Notes: a model not told the origin generated them from the letters alone. Shown: positions 45,898 to 57,911, counted from the stretch's first letter. The stretch is 64,000 nt of DNA from Apricaphanius iberus (GCA_028564705.1 JAPXFQ010000351.1:682001-746000), one strand, 5' to 3'. Numbers and translations: made by a program.

Positions 45898-46419
45898 CCA
45901 GCCAATTAAATTTAATTTACAATGGTCCCTCATTCATTATTAAAATAACCCGCAACAGGCAAAATACGCAAAGTAATCATCTTTATTTTTACAATCATTA
46001 TGTTTTAAGGCTGTAAAACCCCTCACAACACACTTTTTTACACGTTTCCCAGACATACATTACCATTAACATCCATCTTCGTAGATTTAAAACATAAAAG
46101 TAGTAATACACAGTAAGGTCTCCCCGCTGTTGCGTCGATCATGTGCGTCTTTCTCCACTGAAGGTCATTGATCAGGTGTCGATTTTGAGTGAATAACATG
46201 GTTATGGGCAGTTTGTAGCTATTGTTTTATTCCTCCGGATGAAAAGATTATTATAACCAGACTTGATAAATTTGGCAAGCAGGGGAGACATAACAGGAAG
46301 AGATTGATAATTACCTCCAATCATTTAGGAGGCAGAACACAATGCGCATTCGTAAGCTGTTAAGAGTCTGAAAACAAAACAGAAACATAATTATTGTCAT
46401 AATTGAGCCAGCAGGACTT

Positions 46420-47490
46420 GGGGCGGCCGGCGGCGTGGATGCAGGACTCAGGGCGGCCGGCGACGAGGAACCATCAGACGAGGCGGCCGGCGGCGAGGAA
46501 CCATAAGACGAGGAGGCCGGCGGCGAGGAACCTTGAGCCTTGGAGGCCGACGGCGTGGAACCTTGAAACTTGGAGGCCGACAGAGGTGGCGTGGAGTCTG
46601 TTAGAGCTGAGGCAGATGGCGTGGAGTCTGGCAGAGCTGAGGCAGGTGGCGTGGAGTCTGGCAGAGCTGAGGCAGGTGGCGTGGAGTCTGGCAGAGCTGA
46701 GGCAGGTGGCGTGGAGTCTGGAAGAGCTTAGCCTGGTGGCGTGGAGTCTGGAAGAGCTTAGCCTGGTGGCGTGGAGTCTGGAAGAGCTTAGCGTTGTGGC
46801 GTGGAGTCTGGAAGAGCTTAGCCTTGTGGCGTGGAGTCTGGAAGAGCTTAACCTTGTGGCATGGAATGCGACGAAGCTGAAACCTGAGCTTAGGTGGAGG
46901 CAGTGGAGGCGTGTTCCCCTGAACACCCTCGGCGGAGGCAGGAACCGGAGGCGTGTTCACCTGAACAGCCTCGGCGGAGGCAGAAACCACAACGCCCTCA
47001 GAGGAATCTCGGACTGCAGCCTGCTGTTGGCAGCCGCTGGGGAGGTCCGGTGCCTCGAACCCAGAGTAGGGTCCCGCTGGCTCGGACACAGGACTCTACT
47101 TAGGAACCGTCAGCGGAATGTGAGGAGTCTCTGGAACCGTCACTGGAACGTCAGTGGTCTCGGGAACCGTCACATGAGTCTTCTCGAGAACCATCAGAGG
47201 AACGTCAAGGGTCATTGAAGCCATCACTGGAGCGACCTCAGGAACTGTGTCTGGGACAGGAGCAACCTCAGGAACAGTCTCTGGGACAGGAGCAACCTCA
47301 GGAACCGTCTCTGGTACAGGAGCGACCTCGGGAGTCGTCTCGGGAACCGTCACATGAGTCATCTCGGGAACCGTCACAGGAACGTCAAGGGTCATTGGAG
47401 CCATCACAGGAGCGACCTCAGGAACCGTCTCTGGTACAGGAGCGACCTCGGGAACCGTCTCTGGGACAGGAGAGACCTCGGGAACCAAGT
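46420..47490. repeat. 30-bp GC-rich minisatellite (two unit types)
   Basis: Segment 1 (about 46420-46865) has roughly fifteen 30-bp units, first GGCGGCCGGCGGCGAGGAAC-type, then GGCGTGGAGTCTGGCAGAGC-type. Segment 2 (about 47100-47490) has a different 30-bp unit (GAACCGTCTCTGGTACAGGA). Because the unit is a multiple of three, long frames stay open on both strands (271 codons on plus from 46403, 162 and 130 codons on minus), giving 10-residue repeats such as AWSLAELRQV. No host-gene homology is recognised. Confidence 0.85.
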
Positions 47491-48661
47491 CTGATGACCT
47501 GGACTCTGGAGCACACTCAGAAGGCCAGACTTCAGGATCCCACTCAGAAGAACTGGGTTACCGATTGCGTTCTGGAGTCTCGGGATAGAAGGCGGCTGAA
47601 GCTGGTTTTGGTGGCTGGAGACATGCTACTGAGGAAGGCTTTAGCGACTGGGAGAGAGCGGAGACCGGCTGGGGTGGCTGAGAGCAGGTTAAGACCAGTT
47701 CTGGTAGCTGGGAACAGAAAAAAAATGTTTTCTGTCCCCATAGAAAACCTTAAAAAGTTCTTCCTCTTTTACCTGTGGAGGGTCTGATGTGGAGGCTGGT
47801 TGCAAGGTTTCAAGTGCAGGAGATGATTTCTTTTATGGTGTGGCTTGGTGACGGGAGATGAACCGTCACTTGAGGTGTACTGAGGTTCAAAAAGATAGAG
47901 GGACACGGATAACTGAGGAAACAGATGAGGTGGATGGTGGGGAGATCTTAGAAAGATCAGAGATGGCCTGGTGTCGGTGGAATTCGGCTTCATCAAGCAT
48001 CTCCTCCAAACCCAGTCTCTTTATATAGGACTTCACACTAAACAGCTGAGAAATACTTAATTCAACCACCCATAGTCTAGTCCTGGGGTTGGATGTGGTA
48101 GTCATGGTGTCATAGAAGAGCTTTCCCAGTAACATGCAATCTGTTCCAGTCTCTATCAGTGAGAGCTTCTGCTGGGCCCAGTAAGAGACTGGTTTGTTCT
48201 GTCATGTTTATCAGGAAATAGGACCCAAATGCAGAAGTAAAAAAAAATATTTAATTGAAACCAAAAAAAAGGACTTAAGCCAGGCGTACACTGTGCGATT
48301 TTGGACCGTTTTTGAGCCGATTTATCAATCGTGCGACTTTTGTCTGGATCTTGTCGACTTTTGGCTTAATCGTGCGTGTTGCATCGTGTAGTGTACATTG
48401 GGTAACGACAGGCAATTTACACCTCACGACCAGCTCCCGATCGGTCGCAAGAAAATCAAACCTGTTTGAAATCCTAGTCGCCCCTCGTGAATGACTCGGA
48501 CTGTGGAAACAATGCTACGAGCTATTTCTCATACTGCGCATGCGTGTCACCATCGTTACCACGGAAGTAGTTCTGCTCTTTGACATAAACAAACGGTGTT
48601 TCCACAGAAAAAAAACACAGATTGCCAGGGCAGCGCATTTGTCTTTTGAGCGCATCCTCGC

Positions 48662-50121
48662 AATTCTCAATTCAATTGAATTCAGTTTATTTATATAGCG
48701 CCGTTCCACAACACAAGTCATCTCAAGGCACTTTACCTGCAGTCTGAGAGCGAAGGGCTTTGTTAGGAATATATGGAACAATCAGGTCTCTTATGTATGA
48801 CGGAGCTAGATTATTAAGAGCTTTATATGTCAGAAGGAGGATCTTGAATTCTATTCTAGATCTCACTGGGAGCCAAGTGAAGAGAAGCTAAAACAGGGGA
48901 AATGTGATCTCTTCTTTTAATATTCATCAAAATCCCATCAGCAGCATTTTGGACTAACTGAAGACTTTTAATTGTATTCTGTGGACTACCTGATAATAAA
49001 GAGTTACAGAAATCCAGCCTTGAAGTAACAAAGGCATGGACTAGTTTTTCAGCATCATTCCTGGACAGGATGGTTCTAATTTCTGCAATATTCCTAAGGT
49101 GAAAAAAGGAAATCCTAGAGACTTCTTAAATGTGAGATCTAAATGACATATCTTGGTCAAAAATAACACCAAGGTTCTTTGCTTTATTACTGGAGGCTAA
49201 TTTAATGCTGTCCAGGTGAAGGGGTTGACTAAGTAGTTTCTTTTTCAGAGCTTCTGGTTCAAAGACGACAACTTCTGTTTTATCAGAATTCAGAAGCAAG
49301 AAGTTTAGAGTCATCCAAGTTTTTACATCTTCCAGACATGCCTGTAGTCTACCTAACTGATTGGATTCATCAGGATTTATGGATAGATATAGCTGTGTAT
49401 CATCTGCGTAACTATGGAAATTTATCCCATGCTGCCTAATGATTTTACCATTAGGAAGCATATATATAGTAACAAGAATCGGCCCAAGCACTTAACCCTG
49501 TGGTACTCCGCAAGTAACTATTGAGGCCGAGGGAGATCTATTGTTTACCTGAACAAACTGAAATCTGTTGGACAAATAAGATTTAAACCAGCCTAGTGCT
49601 GTTCCTATTATACCAACACTTTGAAGCCTTTCTATGAGAATATTGTGATCAACAGTGTCAAAGCCAGCACTGAGATCTAACAGGACCAGAATGGTCACCA
49701 GTCCATTGTCTGAGGCTATGAGAATATCATTAGTAATCTTCACCAGAGCTGTTTCAGTGCTGTGCTGAGCTCTAAAGCCTGACTGAAACTTCTCAAACAG
49801 CTCATTATTGTTTAAATGCTCACATATCTGATGTACAACTATTTTCTCAAGAATTTTAGATAAGAAGGGAAGATTAGATATCAGTCTATAGTTAATTAAG
49901 TCGTTTTGATCAAGAGATGGTTTCTTAAGTAAAGGTTTAATTACAGCAATCTTAAACTCCTGTGGTACATATCCATTTACTAAGGATAGATTCATTATAT
50001 CTAAAATTGGAGCAATAATCAAAAGGAAAACCTCTTTTAAAAGTTCAGTTGGGACTGGGTCTAAAACGCAAGTTGAAGGTTTTGATAAAGCTAATAATTT
50101 TAGTAGATCGGAAAGTTCAGA
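48662..50121 (-). mobile_element. L2 LINE (minus), 3' half of a split copy
   Basis: The tail GAATTCAGTTTATTTATATA lies at 48679. Reversed ORF2 follows from about 48780 to 50121. Motifs on the minus strand: PISS-like RT start, [19 protein letters not shown] near 49750, LLDLSAGFDTVDHN near 49680 (usual SAAFD), and [11 protein letters not shown] near 49405. Frame breaks occur near 49490. The 5' continuation of this copy is at 55489-57240, beyond the inserted plus-strand L2. Confidence 0.9.
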
Positions 50122-50407
50122 TGAAAGGTGCTGTAGGTGAGCTTGGAGACGTATCGCGTTGGTAAGACGTATCGCGTCATTTCCTGTTTTGTGACTAACT
50201 CGTTTGTAGCAAGTCGGTGTTTCTCTCTCTCTTGAACTGATCTAACTTTCTCTGTCAATAAGTTTTTTCTGAGTTGCTTAACACACAAACACATTAAAAC
50301 GTTAATTTTCTTCACGGTTTAGGACTCTTTAAGCGTTTTACTGGGTTAATTACTTTGTTCTTAGGTAAGGTAAGGTACCGCTTGGTTAGCTTAGCTTTAC
50401 GGCTAGC

Positions 50408-51304
50408 ATGGCTTCGGCAGCTTTCTCTCTTGTCCCTCCATCTCTCTCTACACCTCCTCCTCTTTCCTGCTCTCTCTGTCAGATGTTTAGTTACTCCTCC
50501 GCCTCATTTAGTGAAGTTGGTAGGTGTAATAAGTGCAGCATTTTTGTAGCTTTGGAGGCGAGGGTTTCTGAGCTAGAGGCCCGGCTCCGCGCTGTAGAAC
50601 AGCCAGGCCCAGCAGTAGCTAGCGCGGAGTCAACTAGGACAGGACCTAGCCGTCCTCCAACAGCTCCCGTGCAGCCGGGACCTCAGGCGAGCTGGGTGAC
50701 TGTTCGTAGGAAGACTAGCGCCAGACCCCAGTCCGCGGCCAACCTCCAGCCCCTTTCTCTGAACAATAGGTTCGCCCCGCTCAGCGACGCACCCGCCGAG
50801 CAGGAGAGGCCGATTCTTGTAATTGGCAGCTCCATAGTTAGGAATGTGGCTCCAGAGACACGAAAGACCACCGTCAAATGCCTTCCAGGGGCCAGGGCTG
50901 CGGACATTAGGTCCCATCTGAAGCTTTTGGCCAAGGACAAACGGCGGTATAGCAGGATCGTTATCCATGCTGGTGGCAACGACACCCGGCGACGGCAGTC
51001 GGAGGTCACTAAAATTAGCGTAGCTTCGGTGTGTAGGGCTGCCAAAAAGATGTCTGACTCTGTAATTTTTTCTGGTCCCCTGCCTGATCGTACTAGCGAT
51101 GACATGTACAGCCGTATGCTTTCGTTCCACCTTTGGTTGTCAAGGTGGTGTCCAGAAAACGATGTGGGCTACATTGATAACTGGGGGGCCTTCTGGGGAA
51201 AACCTGGACTGTTACGTAGAGACGGCATCCATCCCACCGAGGACGGAGCTTCGCTTCTTTCCAGGAACATTGATAGGGTTATCTCTAGTTCCCCAAAGCC
51301 GTGA
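50408..51304 (+). CDS. L2 ORF1 protein: paired CxxC, coiled coil, SGNH esterase
   Basis: 298 codons, intact. The start ATG has a strong context (AGC before, G after). Residues about 19-43 carry CSLCQ and RCNKCS, two CxxC pairs that may bind zinc. Residues about 48-67 (LEARVSELEARLRAVE) form a short coiled coil, followed by a Pro/Ser/Thr-rich linker. The C-terminal esterase fold has ILVIGSSIVRNV (catalytic Ser block), IVIHAGGNDTR (Gly and Asn blocks) and [10 protein letters not shown] (D-x-x-H). Esterase-type ORF1 proteins are known in CR1/L2 LINEs of fish (ZfL2 type); they bind nucleic acid and may act on lipids. All four SGNH blocks look intact. Confidence 0.9.
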   Translation: MASAAFSLVPPSLSTPPPLSCSLCQMFSYSSASFSEVGRCNKCSIFVALEARVSELEARLRAVEQPGPAVASAESTRTGPSRPPTAPVQPGPQASWVTVRRKTSARPQSAANLQPLSLNNRFAPLSDAPAEQERPILVIGSSIVRNVAPETRKTTVKCLPGARAADIRSHLKLLAKDKRRYSRIVIHAGGNDTRRRQSEVTKISVASVCRAAKKMSDSVIFSGPLPDRTSDDMYSRMLSFHLWLSRWCPENDVGYIDNWGAFWGKPGLLRRDGIHPTEDGASLLSRNIDRVISSSPKP

Positions 51305-51305
51305 C

Positions 51306-51349
51306 AACCCAGAGTCCAGCTCAGGGAACCCAGAGTCCAGGTCAAGGAA
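51306..51349. repeat. Inter-ORF tandem repeat, two units
   Basis: CCCAGAGTCCAGCTCAGGGA and CCCAGAGTCCAGGTCAAGGA lie just after the ORF1 stop. The copy at 23430-23516 has four units. Confidence 0.7.
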
Positions 51350-51376
51350 CAGGGACTGCCACCCACCCACTACCCT

Positions 51377-54375
51377 ATAGAGATAGTTTCCCGTCCACTA
51401 CCCAAAACTAATGAATTAAAAGTTAATGCTACTAGAGCAAAGTATAAAAATCTCATAAAGATAAATAAAACTCGGACTGAACATAAAAACAAATCAATTA
51501 AATGTGGTTTACTAAACATAAGATCTCTCCCCTCAAAAACACTCTTGGTAAATGACTTAATTTGTGAAAATAATATTGATTTGTTTTGTCTTGCAGAGAC
51601 ATGGTTGCAGGAAGAGGACCATGTCACAATAAATGAGTCAACTCCCCCTAGCTACTTAAACTTTAGTGTCCCTCGAAGTACTGGTCGAGGAGGTGGAGTA
51701 GCAACTATCTTTCATTCCGATTTACTAATTAATCTCCAAAAAAATAATAGTTACAGTTCCTTTGAGCATCTAGTTTTTAGCTTTCCTCATACACATAACA
51801 AAGCAGTAAAGCCACTTTTGTTTGTGGTCTTATATCGTCCACCAGGACCTTATTCTCAATTTTTAGATCAGATTTCAGATTTTCTATCTGACTTAGTTTT
51901 AAACACTGATAAAGTCATTATAGTCGGAGACTTCAATATTCATGTTGATAATGAAAGTGATAGTCTAAATACAGCTTTTAACACTATCCTAGACTCAATA
52001 GGCTTTACTCAAAATGTGCAGGGACCAACACATTCTTGTCACCACACTTTAGATCTTGTGCTGACTTATGGCATTGACTGTGAAGAAATAACAGTCTTTC
52101 CACATAACCCTATCCTGTCTGATCATTTCCTTATCACTTTTAAACTTACTCTAATGGATCATATCAAACCTGAAAGAAAACTTCATTATACCAGAACGTT
52201 ATCAGACAACGCTGTAGCAAATTTTAAAGAAGCTCTTCCAACTTTAATTTCCTCAGTTTATAAATGCAGAACAGAAAACAGTGATTTAACTCGTGACCCC
52301 TCACAACTTGACATTTTAGTTCATAGCGTTAATTCCTCCCTGCGTCGGGCAATAGACAAAGTTGCCCCCTTGAAAAGGAAGGTGGCTAGCCATAGAAGAT
52401 TAACTCCCTGGTTTAATTTAGAGCTACGTACCCTAAAGCAGAATGTTAGAAAACTAGAGAGAAAATGGCGCTCCACGCATTTACATGATTCCTTTTTAAT
52501 ATGGAAAAATAGTTTATTGCTATATAAAAAGAGCCTTCACACAGCTAGAACAGCATATTATTCATCTTTAATCGAGGAGAATAAAAATAATCCTAGGTTT
52601 CTTTTTAATACAGTTGCCAAACTCACACAGGATCATAGCTCTATCGAGCCAACCATTCCCCAAGCTCTAAGCAGTGACGACTTCATGCAATTCTTTATAA
52701 ATAAAATAGACTCCATAAAGAATAAGATAATTGGGAACCTTCCCAATATGCTTGCTTCCTCCTTAGTTAATGAGGCAGCCTCAAAAATGGTGGAACCTAA
52801 TATATGCTTAAACTGCTTTAATGCAGCCGAACTTTGTGATGTACTAAAATTATTAGCTTCATCTAAACCTTCAACTTGCGTTTTAGACCCAATCCCAACT
52901 AAACTCTTAAAAGAAGTTTTCCCTCTGATCGCTGCTCCAATTTTAAATATAATGAATCTATCCTTAGTCAATGGATATGTACCACAGGAGTTTAAGATTG
53001 CTGTAATTAAACCTCTACTTAAGAAACCCTCTCTTGATCAAAACGACTTAATTAACTATAGACCGATATCTAATCTTCCCTTCTTATCTAAAATTCTTGA
53101 GAAAATAGTTGCACACCAGATATGTGAGCATTTAAACAATAATGAGCTGTTTGAGAAGTTTCAGTCAGGCTTTAGAGCTCATCACAGCACTGAAACAGCT
53201 CTGGTGAAGGTTACTAATGATATTCTCATAGCCTCAGACAATGGACTGGTGACCATTCTGGTCCTGTTAGATCTCAGTGCTGCCTTTGACACTGTTGAAA
53301 TATTCTCATAGAAAGGCTTCAAAGTGTCGGTATAATAGGAACAGCACTAGGTTGGTTTAAATCTTATTTGTCTAACAGATTTCAGTTTGTTCAGGTAAAC
53401 AATAGATCTTCCTCAACCTCAATAGTTACTTGCGGAGTACCACAGGGTTCAGTGCTTGGGCCGATTCTCTTTACTATATATATGCTTCCTATTGGTAAAA
53501 TAATTAGGCAGCATGGGATAAAATTCCATAGTTACGCAGATGATACACAGCTATATCTATCCATAAATCCTGATGAATCCAATCAGTTAGGTAGACTACA
53601 GGCATGTCTGGAAGACATAAAAACTTGGATGACTCTAAACTTCTTGCTTCTAAATTCTGATAAAACAGAAGTTGTCGTCTTTGGACCAGAAGCTCTGAAA
53701 AAGAAACTACTTAGTCAGCCCCTTCACCTGGACGGCATTAAATTAGCCTCCAGTAATAAAGCAAAAAACCTCGGTGTCATTTTTGACCAAGATATGTCAT
53801 TTAGAACTTACATTAAAGAAGTCTGTAGGATTTCCTTTTTTCACCTTAGGAATATTGCAAAAATTAGAACCATCCTGTCCAGGACTGATGCTGAAAAACT
53901 AGTCCATGCCTTTGTTACTTCAAGGCTGGATTACTGTAACTGTCTATTATCAGGTAGTCCACAGAATACAATTAAAAGTCTTCAGTTAGTTCAAAATGCT
54001 GCTGCTAGGATTCTGATGAATATTAAAAGAAGAGATCACATTTCCCCTGTTTTAGCTTCTCTTCACTGGCTCCCAGTAAAATCTAGAATAGAATTCAAGA
54101 TCCTCCTTCTGACATATAAAGCCCTTAATAATCTAGCTCCATCATACATAAGAGACCTGATTGTTCCATATGTTCCTAACAGAGACCTTCGCTCTCAGAC
54201 TGCAGGTTTACTGGTAGTTCCTAGGATTTCTAAAAGTAGAATGGGTGGCAGATCTTTCAGCTATCAGGCTCCCCTCCTATGGAACCGGCTCCCAGGGTTG
54301 GTTCGTGAAGCAGACAATTTGTCTATCTTTAAAACTAGGCTAAAAACTTTCCTCTTTGACAAAGCTTACAGTTAG
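51377..54375 (+). pseudogene. L2 ORF2: endonuclease and reverse transcriptase with one 4-bp deletion
   Basis: The frame is open from before 51377 to 53311, then from about 53300 to 54375 in another frame. Endonuclease motifs: [18 protein letters not shown] (catalytic Glu), [31 protein letters not shown] motifs: [54 protein letters not shown], then [14 protein letters not shown] and [11 protein letters not shown]. The two other copies read GTTGATCACAATATTC where this has GTTGAAATATTC near 53296: 4 bp are lost and the frame ends at TAG 53309-53311. No early ATG is obvious in frame, so ORF2 start may depend on ORF1 translation. The remainder is intact to the C terminus. Confidence 0.9.
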
Positions 54376-55488
54376 AGATATGTTTATAGGTAGTTAGAGT
54401 CAGGTCAGACAGGTAGATAGGAAGAGACAGGTTAATGTTAGTAGTCAGGCAGAGTGTCAAAAGTTAGGAAGAGATAGGAAGAGGTAGAGTAGCTAGGTAG
54501 AGATAGATTAATGTAAGCCAGGTAAAGATCCGGAGCCGGTCGCGGCTTACCGCCGCGGAAGAAATGTGCCCCACAGGGGCCAGCCAGCGCCGGAGAGAGG
54601 TCCCTCAAGGGGATCCTCCCGCACAGTGCGGCCGCCCATTACCTGCCGGGTTGAATCCCCCGGGCAGACTGTGCGGACCCCACCCGTTTATCTCTTAAAC
54701 GTTTCTCGCCCTCTTCAACTCTGTCCTCTCAGTTCTGTCTATTTTTCCTTAAGATAGTTGTCGACTATCGGTCTCGTGCCGGTATTTAGCCTTAGATGGA
54801 GTTTACCACCCACTTTGGGCTGCATTCTCAAACAACCCGACTCCGAGAAGACCCCGGCATGACGGGGGCCGTTACCGGCCCTACACCGTCCACGGGTCAG
54901 GAGGACTCAGACAGAGTGTTGGTAGCCAGGTCTCCTAGTAGCTAGGAGACAGGTTAATGTTAGTAGCTATGCTGCTTTAGGCTAGGCTGTTGGAGGACAT
55001 TATTAGGGTCTGTTCCTACTTTCTCTCCTACTTCTCCCCAACTGCATGATGTGCTGTCAATTCAAGCACTAACCTGTTTTCTATTATAGTAGGTGCTCCG
55101 GATTAGCCCTGCTTGACGACCCTGACTAAGATGGCATTGCAGTGACGGAAAATTCTCCACGTCCTGCAACAAACTTCTGCATCAGTTCTATTGCTCTTTC
55201 TGTGTCTCTGTTATGTATTCTCCAAGCCACAGACGGTCGCGGCAGATAACCGCTTGTGCTGAGCCTGGTTCTGCCGGAGGTTTCTTCCTGTTAAAAGGGA
55301 GTTTTTCCTTCCCACTGTCGCTGCATGCTTGCTCAGTATGAGGGATTGCTGAGAATTCCACGACGCAATCTTCTGTGGTTCTGTAATTTCTACACTAAAC
55401 ATTGTATTGTAATAACTCTTTTTGTAAAGTGCCTTGAGATGACATCTGTTGTGAAATGGCGCTATATAAATAAACTGAATTGAATTGA

Positions 55489-57240
55489 ATTAAAGCAGTT
55501 TAAGCATATATTAGGTTCAACCATTTTTGATGCTGCCTCACTAACTAAGGAAGAAGCAAGCATATTGGGAAGGTTCCCAATTATCTTATTTTTTATAGAG
55601 TCTATTCTATTTATAAAGAATTGAATGAAGTCGTCACTACTAAGAGCTTGGGGAATGGTTGGCTCGATAGAGCTATGATCCTTTGTGAGTTTGGCAACTG
55701 TATTAAAAAGAAACCTAGGATAATTTTATTCTCCTCGATTAAAGATGAATAATATGCTGTTCTAGCTGTTCGAATGCTCTTTTTATATAGCAACAGACTA
55801 TTTTTCCACACTAAATAGGAATCCTGTAAATGCGTGGAGCGCCATTTTCTCTCTAGTTTTCTAACGTTCTTCTTCAGGGTACGTAGCTCTGAATTAAACC
55901 AGGGAGCTAATCTCCTATGGCTAGCTACCCTCCTTTTTAAGGGGGCAACTTTGCCCATTGCCAGACCCAGGGAGGAATTAATGCTATGAACTAGAACGTC
56001 AAGTTGTGAGGGGTCACGAGTTAAATCACGGTTTTCTATTGTACTGTTATGTACTGAGGAAACTAAAGTTGGAAGAGCTTCTTTAAAATTTGCTACAGCA
56101 TTGTCTGATAACGTTCTGGTACAATGACGTTTTCTTTCAGGTTTGATATGATCCGTTAGAGTAAGTTTAAAAGTGAAAAGAAAATGATCAGACAGGATAA
56201 GGTTATGTGGAAAGACTGTTATTTCTTCACAGTCAATGCCATAAGTCAGCACAAGATCTAACGTGTGGTGACCACGATGGGTTGGTTCCTGCACATTTTG
56301 AGTAAAGCCTATTGAGTCTAAGATAATGTTAAAAGCTGTATTTAGACTATCACTTTTACTATCAACATGAATATTGAGGTCTCCGACTATAATGACTTTA
56401 TCAGTGTTTAAAACTAAGTCAGATAGAATATCTGAGATCTAATCTAAAAATTGAGATTAAGTTCTGGCCCCTGCAAGGCATTTGACGGTGGTCTTTCGTG
56501 TCTGTGGAGCCACGTTCCTAATTATGGAGCTGCCAATTACAAGAATCGGCCTCTCCTGCTCGGCGGGTGGGTCGCTGAGCGGGGCAAACCTATTTTTCAC
56601 AGACAGGGGCTGGAGGATGGCTGCGCGCTGGGGTCTGGCACTAAGCTTCCTACGAAAAGTCACCCAGCTCGCCTCAGATCCCGTCTGCACGGGAGGTGTT
56701 GGAGGACGGCTAAGAGGTCCTGTCATAACTGACTCCGCACTAGCTACTGCTGGGCCTGGCTGTTCTACAGCGCGGAGCCGGGTCTCTAGCGCAGAAACCC
56801 TCGCCTCCAAGGCTACAAAAGTGCTGCACTTATTACACCTACCATCTTCACTAAATGAGGCGGAGGAGTAGCTAAACATCTGACATTGAGAACAGGAAAG
56901 AGGTAGAGGTTCAGAGAGAGACGGAGGAACAGGAAATAAAGCTACCGAAGCCATGCTAGCCGTGAAGCTAAGCTAACCTAGCGGTACCTTACCGAGCCCA
57001 GAAAACCAGTGTAACGCTTAACAAGTCCCAACATGTAAAGAACACCAACAGAAAATAAATGTTTTAATGTGTTTGTGTGTTAAAGTAACTCAGAAAAACT
57101 TCTGGACAGAGAAAATTAGATCAGTTCAAGAGAGAGAGAAACACCGGCTTGCTTCAACCGAGTGAGTCACCAAACAGCAAATGACGCGATACGTCTTACT
57201 AACGCAGTCTCAGTCCACTCACCCTCTCAGGCACGCATCT
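55489..57240 (-). mobile_element. L2 LINE (minus), 5' half of the split copy
   Basis: 55489 resumes the reversed ORF2 at the point interrupted near 50121 (AAAGCAGTTTAAGCATATAT). 56294-55611 encodes [20 protein letters not shown] to MGKVAPLKRRVASHRRLAPW. Near 56455 the sequence jumps to ORF1 (56954-56457: MASVALFPVPPSLSEP, paired Cys, coiled coil, LVIGSSIIRNV), so most of the endonuclease and the ORF1 esterase C-terminal end are deleted. The 5' UTR runs to about 57240 (GACGCGATACGTCTTACTAA). Confidence 0.88.
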
Positions 57241-57911
57241 TCACTCCAGTGTTTTTCTTCTGCTTCCGGGTCTGTGGTGTCGTGCAGCGAGAGCAGTCAG
57301 GTCGCATCCGAACAGCGGTTCGTACAGTGTGAGCACATGAGTCGTGAGCTGTGAGCTTTTAACCCCTCGGGCAATTCACTCGTACAGTGTGAGCCGGACC
57401 TGAAGACCTGTGACTGAAAAATTGCATAGTGTACGCCTGGCTTTACAGAACTAGGTAGAATCAAAAACCACAGCAAGGGACAACAGGATCAAAGCGGGGA
57501 AGTAAGATGATGAACCAGCAAGCAGTGAATGAAAGAGAGCAGTATATATACTGAGGAGGGAGTGAAGAGATGACTGAGAAACCAATTACTGACAAACAGA
57601 TGCAGATGAGAGGGATAGTAGGTGAAGGCAATTAACTGGGCTGGGTAGTAGATTGGCAAGGGAGACAGAAATGGAAAACAATCTTAAATACTAAGAACAA
57701 ACTAAGTGAAAACACAGGGTAGTTTTGGAGAATAAAGAGAAACTGAAACTGAAGAAATAAATAAAAATTACTAGGGAAACAGAAAATGAGGTGGACACAT
57801 ACCAAAGGTGAAAAGATCAAGGAGTGAGAAACAAAAACAAGGAACAAACAAACTAACCTAATAATAAAACTAAGAAAAGTAACTGAAACACAAACACCAC
57901 ACATCATGACA

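Larger units (their letters stand above)
50122..55488 (+). mobile_element. L2 LINE (plus), nearly full length, innermost level
   Basis: About 5.37 kb: 5' UTR (50122-50407), ORF1 (50408-51304), ORF2 (about 51377-54375), GC-rich 3' UTR (54376-55470) with the polyadenylation-like ATAAATAAAC context and GAATT tail. It is inserted in a minus-strand copy of the same family, splitting it at the codons after LNCFNAAEL. It appears complete apart from a 4-bp deletion in ORF2. This kind of LINE moves by target-primed reverse transcription. Confidence 0.92.
48278..57442. mobile_element. Harbinger-like DNA element, second level of the nest
   Basis: The terminal inverted repeats are AGCCAGGCGTACACTGTGCG on the left and AGCCAGGCGTACACTATGCA (reverse complement) on the right, two differences in 25 bp. 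TTA flanks both ends (48275-48277 and 57443-57445), the 3-bp duplication of the PIF/Harbinger group. Its own sequence (48278-48661 and about 57241-57442) has no transposase, so it is a miniature element enlarged by LINE insertion. Confidence 0.8.
48199..57911. mobile_element. Short TIR element, outermost level of a four-level nest
   Basis: It starts TGTCATGTTTATCAGG and ends CACATCATGACA (shared terminal TGTCATG). The immediate flanks are GGTTTGTTC on the left and GTTTTGTTC on the right, a 9-bp direct repeat with one mismatch. Its own sequence is only 48199-48277 plus 57443-57911 (about 550 bp); the rest is the Harbinger-like element and its contents. A 9-bp duplication would suit a Mutator-like element and 8 bp a hAT; the class is open. 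Confidence 0.5.

Noticed and set aside
46403..47218. 271-codon open frame as a novel repeat protein gene
   Set aside because: It is open only because the 30-bp unit is a multiple of three; the opposite strand is open too, and no splice or start context supports it.
46420..47490. CRISPR-like array (regular 30-bp repeats)
   Set aside because: Units are contiguous without spacers, and the window is vertebrate DNA.
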